A DNA stretch of 64,000 nt. It comes from Calliopum simillimum. Its lineage: Eukaryota; Arthropoda; Insecta; Diptera; Lauxaniidae. Both the position numbers and the translations under genes were made by a program. The notes below the pieces were generated by a model, which was not told the DNA's origin, did no database searches, and saw only the letters and a list, made by a program, of their open reading frames with translations. This document shows positions 21,231-31,935 of this stretch, piece after piece (positions within the stretch are counted from its first letter, which is position 1; every line of letters starts with the position of its first letter). The stretch lies in the NCBI GenBank assembly GCA_951812925.1, contig OX638372.1:86387058-86451057 (forward strand). Direction: 5' to 3'.

Positions 21231-22119
21231 CACAGTGCTGTCACTCCATACAACGGAACGGCATTTCCACAGTTTTGGTTCAATTTCAATGAGATTTACC
21301 ATACTGATACATTTTTTTACGTTGTTTTCAAAAATGCAATTAATTTTCAAATGCAATGAATAGAAAAAAAGATATTCAAATAAATAAAACCTCGAATGTT
21401 AACTGGAAAAAATGTTTGCGCATGCTTTTAGGCTGTAAAAAACCTTATAAAATTTTAATAGTTCAATGTGTTTTTGACATATAAAAGTATGCTGTAAAAA
21501 AAAATCAAATTTAAAAAAATTCAAAAGCATTTGAAAAAAATTTTGTGGTGTAAATTTTATAAAATCATTGATTTTTACGTAAATACGGGATATTCAGATA
21601 AATATTTAAAGTAAACGGGGAAAAACGGGGTTGTGAATTTTTCCTATCTTAAAATATGGAATCTGTACTATCTGTAGGTTTAAGTACAATGCCCGCAAGT
21701 CCCGTCTTTTTTTTTCCTGCTCTAAAGAAAATTAGCATTTTCCGGTTTTCAATATTTGAAAATTTTTTTTTATATCATTTAAAATAACTTTAATTTGGCT
21801 AATCAAATTGGCATACAAAAAATATTAAAAATAAATGAGTATGTAGGCTTTCGTATGCATTTTATTTTAAAACAATTGCTTTTGAGGTTTAGGAGCAGCA
21901 ATTAGTTTTAAAAAGTTCTGCGATTAGAAAATTTTCTTAAATATTTTTTTTTCGAAAAAAAGTTCGACTTTAAAAAGCTGTAACACTTACAAATCACACT
22001 AGTTTTCAAAATTTTTCAGGGGATTTCTTAATTGGACTATTTGCTGTAGAATGGCATAAAAAAAATTTTAAATTTGAACAAAAAATTTTTACGCAAATGC
22101 CTTCTATCGCAGCACTGTG
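21231..22119. mobile_element. Non-autonomous Transib-type element
   Basis: The 889 bp insertion starts CACAGTGCTG and ends with its exact complement CAGCACTGTG. It is flanked by the 5 bp direct repeat GGACG (21226-21230 and 22120-22124). The paralogous site in copy 2 (33469-33473) holds one GGACG and no insertion. CACAGTG-type ends and a GC-rich 5 bp target duplication are diagnostic of Transib, the superfamily from which RAG1 is thought to derive. The first seven bases equal the consensus heptamer of V(D)J recombination signals. No transposase is visible in the body, so it would have needed one in trans. Confidence 0.9.
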
Positions 22120-22469
22120 GGACGGGTCCAATATTTTTACCGGTCTGGCTCAGCAGAAATCGTAAAATTTGGGTAATTTTGACGAAGAAAGTATACATTT
22201 TCATTGCAGCTTACCCTCCAGATATTTACAAAGTAGATTTGTCCTTATACATATCTTTTAAGGCTAGAAAAATAAGGTATTTTCTTGCAAATAATTCGAA
22301 TTTTTTTGACCCGAATAATCTTTATTACTGCTTAAAAAATAAATTGTGAAAAGTCCCTTGCGAAATTGTGGCTGCACAAAAAGTTATTCAAGGTCAAAGG
22401 TTGCAAAAACCAGTTATTTGCAAATATCTCGCTAACGGTTACATTGGCGAACAATTTTGTATCTCTCAA

Positions 22470-22712
22470 TTAATTTAAAATTGAATATTTCACTTTGTTT
22501 AAGATCATAAACTTCGGTTTGTCACCTCGTCTCCTTACCATTCGAGCTATTAATTTCCAATCTTCGAGCCATAAAATCTTATCTACTCTTTTGAACTCAG
22601 ATTCTATAGCAGAGTGGATGGAGTCACACTCCATCTCACTGTGACCCGATACCACAAATTTCAGTTCAGTCTGCTTGATGTTTCGCATGTCTTGAACTGC
22701 TTTTAAAAGCAT
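22470..22712 (-). pseudogene. DDE-like transposase C-terminal fragment (GHSxMExDSxH family)
   Basis: The fragment reads MLLKAVQDMRNIKQTELKFVV, then SGHSEMECDSIHSAIESEFK and ILWLEDWKLIARM. The G-H-[ST]-x-M-E-x-D-S-x-H-x-x-I-E block followed by a D/E-W-x-x-L-I motif is characteristic of a large, unnamed arthropod transposon-like family. The rest of that protein is not present nearby. The duplicate at 33782-33988 has lost 11 codons including the D-S-I-H-S-A-I-E core. The fragment is isolated in repeats and certainly non-functional. Confidence 0.6.
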
Positions 22713-23374
22713 TGCAGCTGTAAATTGATAAAGGTTTCAACCTCCACATCTATTTCTGTAAAATATAACTAGTTGATGCAATTGGTAAATTTCAACACCC
22801 CATTAGATGCTTGTAGCCTACCGCATCTAAGCAATCGTATGTCTAAAAAATTGAATTTTTGCTTTTAATTGAAACATTGAAATAATCTATATATCTCATT
22901 TCAAGCCTACAATCACTTATGTAATACAGACAAGTTTTTACGATCAGAGGACACAAATTATTAAGTTACTAATGAATCGAAAACCATAACATCAAAATTA
23001 GTTAGGCAAGAATTTGCAACCTTGTCTCTTGGTGAATTTTTCTCATAAAATCAACCAAAAATCCACAAGAAATCGAGTCCAAAATTTTTCCGGAAAAATT
23101 GGATTTTTATGTAGGCACTTGTAATATATGGAAATTTATAAATACAAATTTGTTATTCCCTCAAATAGCTGTCTACTCTAAGGAGACCATTAGGGGTTGG
23201 TATACGTAAAAATTTGGAATCAATTACAATCAATACAATGTACATGGAACGCATTGGAAATTACGCCTAAAAGACTACAAAAAATTCTTTAAATTAATTG
23301 TAGTTATACTTGAAATCAAACAATATTCAAAAATTGTTAGTTATTGCTAAATTAATTTCGATCTCTTCTTCCAG

Positions 23375-23475
23375 ATACAATTAATTCAACAACTTCCTCA
23401 ACTTCGTAAGGCATTTCAGGCTGAAAAAAGAGGCATTTTAGGAAGGTTTTTAAAGACCATGCCAGCAATTCCAGA
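23375..23475 (+). CDS. Possible 101 bp internal exon, unknown product
   Basis: It is bounded by a good acceptor (TCTTCTTCCAG ending 23374) and a consensus donor (A/GTAAGT at 23476). One frame is open throughout, reading LIQQLPQLRKAFQAEKR and ending near TMPAIPE. The copy at 34652-34752 is identical, including both splice sites, although neighbouring sequence has diverged. I do not recognise the peptide and cannot find partner exons. It is probably part of a transposon gene. Confidence 0.3.
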
Positions 23476-23572
23476 GTAAGTACTTTTATTTTATAATTTA
23501 TACAATTTACATTTACATACATATGTATCTACTAAAACACAGTCAATGATAGATATAATTAATATTAGTATT

Positions 23573-23860
23573 AGAAGAAAAACACGCCAGCTAAAATTTG
23601 TTTGTCTCCGATTTCGCTCAAATTTGGCAATATGATAGTTCCGGTGTGCAAAATTAATAATCCGGGAGGATTTGGTTGTTAAAATACAGTGTGTTGAAGA
23701 TGGCGTTTTTAGTCATTTTCATAAAAAGGGTGTTCTTTCAAAAATTTATAGCTTACACTAATGTTTGTAAATTGATATATGTTAGTAACTGGTCGTATTA
23801 ATTTTTAAGTGTCCTTTTTATAAAAAAATATTACTTGGTGAAAAAAATTAATTTTTTCAA
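23573..23860 (+). repeat. Dispersed repeat copy, degenerate
   Basis: It carries AACACGCCAG, TTGTCTCCGATTTCGCTCAAA, AATCCGGGAGGATTTGG and GTGTTGAAGATGGCG in the same order as 13026-13480. The end motif is eroded. The duplicate is at 34852-35140. Confidence 0.75.
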
Positions 23861-24154
23861 AAAATCATTAAATAGTTTTATGAATGAACTTGTTGCTTTA
23901 GCATCGTTCACCATATTATGTGCAATGCTACCTACCATTTGCAAAAAAGCTATCGATTTTATTTTCAAAAGAATTGCAAATGAATTCCTCATTAACACAT
24001 GTATTCGATACTCTTATAATGGGGATAGCCTTAATGATATCCTTAATATTTTTGCCAGAAACTTTTGCAATTACATCTAAAAAAAATGCAATATTTTTAT
24101 AAGAACAAAAACTATTTTCTTAAATGATTGAAATCTTACATTACAAAAATTTTT

Positions 24155-24412
24155 TTACCTCAAACATAAAAAATCTTCATCTTGTTTTTTAAGGGAATTT
24201 ATTGCGACCTTTTTTGCATTTGACCTATGGCAAACCAATGCTAGCGGTTCAGGACCAGCATTGATCATGTAATTAATACATTGAAGTATTATTTCTAAAA
24301 TTTCGTGACCATTTAAGGCATTATAAGTACGGTGACCATTTATTGGAAATTGAAAAACAGAATACAAAAAAAAAAAAAAAAAAAACAAGGAATACATTTT
24401 AACTAAGTACAT
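24155..24412 (-). pseudogene. P-element/THAP9-like transposase fragment
   Basis: The useful part reads NALNGHEILEIILQCINYMIN, then AGPEPLALVCHRSNAKKVAINSL. It resembles the RNase-H core of P-element/THAP9 transposases: 'L-x-G-x-x-L...I..GI..G L-x-x-x-A-x-V-C-D-Q-x-x-N-N-x-x-A'. The acidic residue expected after Val-Cys is His here, so even this fragment lacks a key catalytic position. The first 26 codons are a poly-Phe artefact of an A-run at 24364-24384. The fragment abuts a TACGGTGACC motif at 24327, the terminus of the hAT family seen at 3729. The duplicate is at 35436-35648. Confidence 0.5.
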
Positions 24413-24419
24413 TAGGCAT

Positions 24420-26161
24420 GCGCTATTTTATGATTTTCGGTGATGCCACCCAATGAAATCCTCCCATTGGTCATAAGAACAAACACTAGGAAGTTTCACA
24501 GCAATCGGATAACGATAACCCGGTTCTCAAGAGAGGTCAAGGTCAAGTTGAGGTTTCAGGCAAAAAATAATGGTAATTTTTTTTTTTACTTAATTAAATT
24601 AGTCAAAGTATAATTTTATCTTATAGCAAATTGAAATACCTTTCTAACAAGCTATAATTGTTTAACATGTATTGAATGCCATACTACTACATAAGGTGTT
24701 TTGCGGCAATTTTGCTAATGTCGATAAAAGAAAAATTCATAGAACTCGTATTAATTACGCGATTTTTACTAAATCACTTTCTCATGCATACTCGTATATT
24801 TTTGCAATAAAAAAGGCTTCTTTTTTGTATCGCTTGCTCTGTTAAGGCATTTCAATCAAATCATAAAAAATCATCATTTAATTTCAGTCATTTTCCTTTT
24901 CTTTTTGCCTCAATAAGATTGTAACAAATTGTTGGATTAATTTTTTAAATTTACATACAACATTCGTTGATTAGCTAATTTTCTGTATTTATTTTCGAAA
25001 AATTTCGCCACTATCTCTTTTCATGGAACGCCACTTCCTCTTTGATTTAATTTTCGTAAATGATTTTTCGATTTTTTTTTCGTAAAATTATATCAACGGT
25101 TTTATGTCTGTTCCAGCTAATTCCCGAAAAACTCACCCTTTGAGTCAACTTCTGAAGTGACGGTCGCCAAAGTAATCTTCCGGAAAAGGTGCTCCGCCGC
25201 ACCGTGACCTGCGCTGTTTAGTCTCAGGGCCAAAAAGAAAAGGGAAACACTTCGCACTTCTGTTGGCTTTGTTGTAATTTCGTTTTATTTTAAGTTACTT
25301 TAGTTTATGTTAATTTGCTATTTTTCAATTTTATTTATCGCAAGTCCACTTTTCTGAATTATTTTTAGCAATTGTTTTGTGACAATCCAAGCAAACAATT
25401 TTGGTTAAATGCTTGTATCTGCAATGACAAATATGATAAAGTCCTGGTTGCACCTACATAGGTTCTACGGCAATCGCAAATACTGTGCAATATGTTCAAC
25501 GCTAGGGCATAGTTCTAGTGATTTGGTCTCAGTTCTGCAAACTTCCTCTTTTGAACAATTGCTCCGTGTTGATTGATGAACAATTTGTGGGTTTCAGAGA
25601 TAGGGAGAGTCGTATAAATGTCGAATATGTTTCTTTTATTTCGTTTCGTGTTCGTTGCGAATGCTTATGACATTTTTAAGCCCTGGAGCTTGTCGGCTTA
25701 CTATATTAAATTGATAATAACATTATTTTATTATTATTATTAGAGCTCCTTCGTCTTTATTTATTAATTAGTCATTCAATGTTCTTATGATATCGTAAAT
25801 TAGTTTCTTCTTTAATTAAGCTAACGGCCAATTTGATAGCTGAGACACAAACCAAAATAAACAATTAGCTATAAAATGCTTGCAAAAGTGGTGCACTCTG
25901 GCGGCATTAAATCGCATTGCTATGTGAGGTAATTATAAAGCACAAATGAAATGGGAATGATGTGGAATAAGTACATTGTAGGGGTATCTTATTAAACTTC
26001 TTTAAATAAAATACATGTGTGCAATCCCAAGACAGATGTTGAATGTAGAGGTTGACTTATTTTGTATACTTTTTTTATTTTCTACATTCAAGCCTACTAA
26101 TGAGATTTAACGGACAATTCAGAAATGTTTGAGATTTCACTTTTAACTATTTGAGTATAAA
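24420..26161. other. Anonymous duplicated sequence; no gene recognised
   Basis: It includes a GC-richer stretch at 25100-25260 with AACTCACCCTTTGAGTC and GGTGCTCCGCCGCACCGTGACC, and a region at 25590-25760 with TATAAATGTCGAATATG and a GAGCTCC block that could be promoter- or LTR-like. I cannot confirm either. The 635 bp block retained in copy 2 (36617-37251) has been deleted at 25333-25338. Open frames are short and unconvincing. Confidence 0.4.
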
Positions 26162-26410
26162 TACGGTGACCAACCGTCCTGTATTTTCGGAGACAGTTCT
26201 GTATTTTGGTTACGTGTCCCCGGAATTTATTTGAGTAATACGGGACATACAAATGTTCTGTATTTTATTTTGTGTCCCCTATTTTTCCTGTATTTGGACA
26301 GTTCATTTATTAATGTGTATAAAACATAAAAAAAACCGTAATTCATCACAATATGAAGTAGCATATTTTCATATTGTTATCAATAGCTTAAAAACTTCTT
26401 GAGAATATGC
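26162..26410. mobile_element. Truncated relative of the TACGGTGACCA hAT element
   Basis: TACGGTGACCAACCGTCCTG at 26162 and the next 250 bp match the right end of the element 3729-5021 on the opposite strand, including GTGTCCCC repeats and AGCTTAAAAACTTCTTGAGAAT. The other end is absent. The copy at 38077-38330 is the duplicate. Confidence 0.8.
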
Positions 26411-26642
26411 AAACTTAAACTGTGATTATATAGTTTCGCCACTGTTAGAATCATTTTATAAACGGCTCTTTGACAATTAACAACTGAAATGTCAAAATCA
26501 TCAGTATAACCTTTTTTGGCTGGTACAAAATGTTGAGTAAAGAATTTTCTCCATTATGAATGTAACATAGACACAGCTTCGAGCAGCACCATGCGCAGGA
26601 TTTGCTCTAGAAGATGTTTTTCATATAGATTAATTTTATTAT

Positions 26643-27050
26643 GTACATGATGCAAAACACGCCAAGTGTACCAGGTAAAAATTTTTTTGTCTCCGATTTC
26701 GCTCAAACTTGGCAATATGGTAGATCCGGTGTACAAGAACAATAATCCGGGTGGATTTGGTCCTAATACCATTTGTTGTTAAAACACAGGGTGTTGAAGT
26801 TGGCGTTTTTAGTCATTTTCATGAAAAGGATGTATTTTCAAAAATTTATATGTAGCTTATACTAAAGTTTCTAAATTGATATAAGTAAGTAAGTAACTGG
26901 TCCCATTTATTTTTAAGTGTTCCTTTATAAAAAAATATTACTTGGTGAAAAAATTTTTTTTTCATCAAAATTTTTTACACTAAAAATACTTTTGAATTTC
27001 TTTTAAAAAACCCCCTTAAATTTTTTTAAAAGTACGAACGTTTTTTTTTT
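26643..27050 (+). repeat. Dispersed repeat copy
   Basis: ATGCAAAACACGCCAAGTG is followed by the usual GTCTCCGATTTCGC, AATCCGGGTGGATTTGG and GTGTTGAAGTTGGCG blocks. It ends near a doubled ACGAACGTT separated by poly-T at 27034-27063, where a different GC-richer sequence begins. Confidence 0.78.
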
Positions 27051-27059
27051 TTTTTACGA

Positions 27060-27690
27060 ACGTTCCCTGCGATTCCACCACCCGCCTAACCGCCCGTGAG
27101 GCGCATCCGTGTAACGTACGGTTGGTGACCGACCACAAGCAGACCGGACTGCTCTGCTGTTGAGCGGATCAGTGACAACGCGGGATACACGCTTTGAAGC
27201 TACAGATCATGACTGATCATCAGCTACATATTAAATCGAAATATGAAGAAGAAACGAGAAAATGCAACACGAGCTAGGAGTTCAAGTGCAAGATTATTTT
27301 ACATTTAAGGATAGCTATTGAGTCATCAAAAGAATATAAGTGGTATAAACTGTTGAAATCGTTACAGATGTTACGGAAGGGACTAAACTGTGCATAATTT
27401 GACCTACATTGTGACAATTTTAGAGGGCGAAAATGCCTTGAGTCTTTCGGTTTCAGCCTTTGGTATGTTTTAATTATTTGTACATAAGTATGTTACATCC
27501 AATAACAATACTAATATTTAGGGCTTAGCAAAACTTAAAGAAAATAAAAATACTGGATTCAAAAAATTTAAAAAACAAAAATTCTTAGTTGGTAACTTTA
27601 AAAATGCCTCATTTGGCTTCTGTGGCTTAATTTTTTGCATAATTTCGCTAAATAGATAATAGCAAATATCCCTTCTGGGTGGCCATTTCC
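27060..27690. other. GC-richer block of unknown origin
   Basis: CCACCACCCGCCTAACCGCC, GAGGCGCATCCGTGTAACG and GCAGACCGGACTGCTCTGC make 27065-27200 clearly more GC-rich than its surroundings. It is conserved in the duplicate (38970-39120). It resembles a transposon 5' leader more than a gene, but I cannot assign it. Only short open frames follow. Confidence 0.4.
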
Positions 27691-27691
27691 A

Positions 27692-29050
27692 TTAATGACT
27701 TGAGCTGGTAATAGAGTATACAATTGCGCCTTCATCGTCGATGTAGGTAATCACACCAGTATAGCTTTTTTTTTTGTTGTACCTGATCAAACCAAAGTTG
27801 CCCACTTGGAGAGAAGTTGAGTCTAAGTTGTTTGGGTTAGTTTGCTCTTCTACGATATCATCGTTATTAAAATCCAAATCTTCAATAATATCTACAAGCT
27901 CCAAAGAACTTACAACGCTGTAATCAATCATCAGAGCTTTCCTTGGAAGTTTCTTTACCTTTTGATCGCTTTTTCTTCAACTTCTTGATGACCTGGCGAG
28001 ATGCTTTTTCTTTGATTTTGTCCCTTTTAAGATTTTATTTTTGTTTATATTGTCCAAAGGTGGTTGGTGGGGCATTTCGTTTTGATGTGGTTGGTGGCGA
28101 GTCAGTATTTTGAACTTCTGATGCTGGGATATCTTTTGGACAAATACTTTGACCATCTGGCACATTTAATTTCTTCCTACGACTTATTTTTGGAATATTT
28201 GAAATTTCCATGCGTTTAGCCTTAATTTGTATCAGAAATGCTTCTCCAACATTTTTTGGATGGGTGTTCGTCATCATTGCTTCTATTCAATTTTATAAGC
28301 CTTTTCTTCAACTTTTTGATGACTTGGTGAGATGCTTTTCCTTTGATTTTGTCCATTTTAAGATTTTGTTTTTATTTGTATTGTCCTGAGGTGGTTGGTG
28401 GGGCATTTCGTTTTGATGTGGTTGGTACCGATTCAGTATTTTGAACTTCTGATGCTGGGATATCTTTTGGACAAATACTTTGACCAGCTGGCACATTTAA
28501 TTTCTTCCTATGACTTATTGTTGAAATTTCCATGCGTTTAGCCTTAATTTGTATCAAAAATGCTTCTCCAATATTTTTTGATCGGTGTTCGTCATCATTG
28601 CTTCCATAAAATTTTTTAAGAAGCTCTGATTAATTCAGAGGATAAATAACACATTTCTTGAAACCCCATATCATATTCTGAATCGGTCCAAAGTCACCCC
28701 AAAAACGTTGTTTTTTAACATACATGCATTAAAACTACTTAGAGGCAAATATATCCATCAAAGTCGATTGATTAGAGAAGAAAATTAAACAAGAGTTCTG
28801 TTGATATCACTCACCTACCGATAACAATTTTCTTTCCAGTCAATGCATAGTAATTTTGTGTAACAATATATCTGAAAGTTCGCGCTTAAATTAAATATTG
28901 ACGCTAAAAGCCAATACTTCAAGGATACAGATTGACCTAATACAAATCGATAACTAGTCTTTGAGATGATAATGTAACGATTTTAATCTTTTTTTTCTTG
29001 CCGGTTAAAGTCACCCCCAGATGTTAACGTCACCCCGCTTACAGTACTTA
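27692..29050 (-). pseudogene. pogo/Tigger-like transposase 3' end and terminus (tentative)
   Basis: On the minus strand, IQIKAKRMEIS, then RRKKLNVPAGQSICPKDIPAS, SKRNAPPTT and a Lys-rich KKLKKKRSKGKETSKESSDD stretch are followed, after a frameshift, by DFNNDDIVEE and VGNFGLIRYNKKKSYTGVI. This order (proline/serine region, Lys-rich tail, acidic patch, small V-G-x-F-x-x-x-x-Y module) resembles the C-terminus of insect pogo/Tigger transposases. A 341 bp segment is tandemly duplicated (about 27975-28315 and 28316-28620). AAGTCACCCC-type motifs at 28690, 29008 and 29030 look like subterminal repeats. Catalytic domain absent. Confidence 0.4.
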
Positions 29051-30427
29051 AACGGAAAGCTCTTTATATGGCAAATTAAATAACCAAGCATAAACTTACA
29101 AAATTGCTTTATTTTTCTCATGTTGATTTCATAAAATATTTTTTAAGGGGTACTACATGATATAATTAAATACAATAAGTTAAAATGTCAAAAGGTTACC
29201 TTCACGCAAAACTTAACTTATAATGATATAACTTTAAATCCATTTAATTGTATAAAGCTATGATTATGCCATCAATACGATCAATAACTAAATACTTACA
29301 ACAATACTTACAACTGTCAATAAGTGTAGAAAATTAAAAAAAAAAACCAATAACAAGTGTAAATAGTAATTTCATGAAATAAGATATGAAAACCTTAAAA
29401 AAGTGGTTTGCACCGCAATCGAAAATCTCAACTTGAGTCAAAACTAAGGTTTCAGTTAAGCACATAATTGATTAGAGAAACCGTAAGCAGCTTCAAATTG
29501 AACAAAAAAATGGAAAAAAAAGTTGTATGAAGTTTTTTATTTAAACGCTAAATGAATAAATTGAAACTGAAGCAGGGGAAATACGAAAAATGGAAATTAC
29601 AAGATGGTAGTTTAAAAAAAATATATATATAATTATATGTGTAGCATACTTAATTTTTTTAATAAAAAATAGCTTCTTTGGTAGTTCAATCAATTTATGT
29701 CCAAAAAAAAAAAAAAACCTCTTTTTTTTTTGAATCAAAACGAAAGAAGGTGTCAAAATGTCAAATTTATATGCTCAGTTTTCCTATTGTTTAGAAGTTA
29801 TTATGTTGTCCATCCGTTGAACAATTGAAACGCACACTTGAATCACTTCATGCAGAGTAATAAACATTTTTTTTTTATGTTTTTCGAAACAAAATAATTG
29901 AAAACAAATTAATTATGAAAATAATTAAGTAATTGTCTTTATTTTCTTGATTGTTTCTCTTTGCCATTGTTTCTCTAAGTAACAGTATTTCATATTATTG
30001 GGCTGTATTTGCTTTTGTTTGAATTTTTTTTTTTTCTTTCTGTATAAAATTCGCCGTTTTAATTGCTATTATGTTTTTTTTTTTTAAATGCGTGAATAAT
30101 TTGGACTGATTTTCCCACAGTGATAGAAAGAGTTGGTGGGAGCTCGTGAGAAAATAATTGAAATCAAAACAAAGAGAAACTTCGAAAAAGACATCATTCA
30201 ATTACAGAATAAGACAAATTATTATGTTAATCATAAAAATCAATGTGCTGGGTAAAGAGAATGACCCATTTGCTGAACTTTTTATAATACTCGTAAGTAA
30301 TGTAAAGTTTTATCAGTTTATTGCTTCTTCTGGGGTTCCACAAGACAGAATTATATCCCTTTTGTTGTTTAAAGTGGATTTAAAATATTTAAATTTTGGG
30401 GCACGTTATTTTTGAAACAGCAAATAA
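29051..30427. other. Anonymous duplicated sequence; no gene recognised
   Basis: Only AT-rich low-complexity sequence and short frames were found. The 85-codon frame at 30158-30415 is preserved identically in copy 2 (42098-42355), but the whole surrounding block is identical there, so this says nothing about selection. The divergence between duplicates falls sharply near 29880. Confidence 0.4.
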
Positions 30428-30435
30428 TAAATTCC

Positions 30436-31198
30436 TAGTGATGGGAACCATCGAATAAAAACTATCGAGTTATTCGATAGTTTGCAAAAATTCATTCATT
30501 CGATTGTTTTGCAAAAATCATTCATGGACGATTTTTAGTAATGAACGAAAACGACTGAATGAAAAAATCACTCATGAACGATTTTTAGTAATGAACGAAA
30601 ATGATTGAATTCTTTTGTTTTTAGCAATGAATAAGTTATGAACGAAAACGATTGAATTGATTTTGTTTCATCCTATGGCTTTTCCAGAGCTTTCTCCAAG
30701 GCTGGCCAAATCATTTACGACAGAAGAAAAAGGCTAAAAGGGCAAAAGTTGGATTAAACTATTTTTTTAAACAGCAATCTTGGCTTTCAATAGTTTACTT
30801 TAGTTTTTTATCTTTTTAAGAAAAATGTATTTGTTTTAGTCACTTACTGTTTTTTTCATTAAAAATTTGCATTCAATCTATTAAATATACTAAATAAATC
30901 TCTTAGCTAAGTGAATTTAATAAATTTTGAATAAAATAATTTAACAAAAAAATTTAATATATTTTAGGTCATATTTTCTTTAGTTTTCGGCTATACATTT
31001 TATACTAAATAAGTATATACAGTTTTTTAAAATCCTTAGTACCTTATTTTAATGAATGATATAAATTCTAAATGAGGGAATTTTTCAGAAAATTTAATTC
31101 AGTAAAATCGTTCATGAACGAAAAAAATCATTCGATAGTCAAATTCATTCAGTTACTATCTATCGATAGTCGAAATCATTCGATAGTTCCCATCACTA
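30436..31198 (+). mobile_element. Internally deleted hAT element, copy 1
   Basis: The ends are TAGTGATGGGAAC and the complement GTTCCCATCACTA. An identical 8 bp target duplication TAAATTCC lies at 30428-30435 and 31199-31206. Both subterminal zones are packed with CGATAG and TGAACGA/TCGTTCA motifs, many in inverted pairs. Around 30676-30780 one frame reads FSKAGQIIYDRRKRLKGQK then FLNSNL, the hAT C-terminal dimerisation end. It is therefore a deletion derivative carrying about 35 codons of its parent transposase. Confidence 0.9.
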
Positions 31199-31589
31199 TA
31201 AATTCCTACTTAAAATTTACATAAATCGTTAAATTTTTATGCTAGAAAAATGTTTAAAAAACGAAAATGTGCAAAATTACGTCAGCTTTTTTTGTCCGAC
31301 GCATAGTTTTTTGAGCCCCCAAAGAGGAAGGTTTGACACCTTGCTGAGTAGTGTACTTTTTTTAAAGTTACTTTAATCACAACTGTGCTTAGTTTAGTTT
31401 CGAGGCTACAGCTATAGTTTTCTTTTAGATATTTAATTTTACAAAAACTTTATGACATTTGAGAATTTTCAAAACGCTGTTGTCTATATTTCAAAATATG
31501 TATCAATAAGTTCATTAAGAGGATACTCTTAATCTCGTAAACTATGCAAAACTCGAAAGTTTACGAGCTTGTTTTCAGCTTTCATATAA

Positions 31590-31920
31590 TTTTAAAAATA
31601 TTCAATCCAAATTCAATTTTCAAAACAAAAAATATTTTTTCAATACATCTATTTGACAATAATCGCTCTCGTACCTTTTCGAGGCTATTTACGCATCGAA
31701 TTTGCCTCGAAAGTTTTCGAGGCCTGGTAAACTTTTTTTTCAAACAAATTTTAAGGGGATTCCTTTAAATTTGTATGAAAAAAAGTTTACCAGGCCTCGA
31801 AAGTTTTAAAATTTGATGCGTAAACAGCTTCGAAAAAACACGAGAGCAATTGTTGACAAACAAATGTTTTGAAAAAAAAAAAAAAAAAAAAAAATTGTTT
31901 TGAATATTTAATTTGGATTA
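31590..31920. repeat. Near-perfect palindrome upstream of an ATG exon
   Basis: The left half (TTCAATCCAAATTCAATTTTC, ATTTGACAATAATCGCTCTCG, TTTACGCATC, GGCCTGGTAAAC) pairs with the right half in reverse order, centred near 31757 on AAGGGGATTCCTTTAA. A 23 bp poly-A run interrupts the right arm at 31872-31894. It lies inside the TIR-bearing element that carries the Myb/SANT-like exons and ends about 16 bp before the ATG at 31936. The duplicate is at about 43492-43822. Confidence 0.75.
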
Positions 31921-31935
31921 AACTATTTGTGCAAT

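Noticed and set aside
23375..23475. Conserved exon as proof of a functional host gene
   Set aside because: Identity between duplicates in a 101 bp stretch is expected at this divergence, and there are no partner exons. Kept only as a low-confidence exon.
25590..25760. LTR of a retrotransposon (TATAAATG and downstream GAGCTCC block)
   Set aside because: No second LTR, primer-binding site or gag/pol sequence was found nearby. TATA-like sequence is common in AT-rich DNA.
26554..26772. 72-codon minus frame (repeated at 38469-38687)
   Set aside because: It is a translation of the dispersed non-coding repeat across its border. The other repeat copies do not preserve the frame.
27692..27931. 79-codon minus-strand frame taken as an independent small gene
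   Set aside because: It continues, after a frameshift, the Lys-rich tail of the pogo-like remnant upstream, and is broken in the duplicate at 39630-39850. It is kept only as part of that pseudogene.
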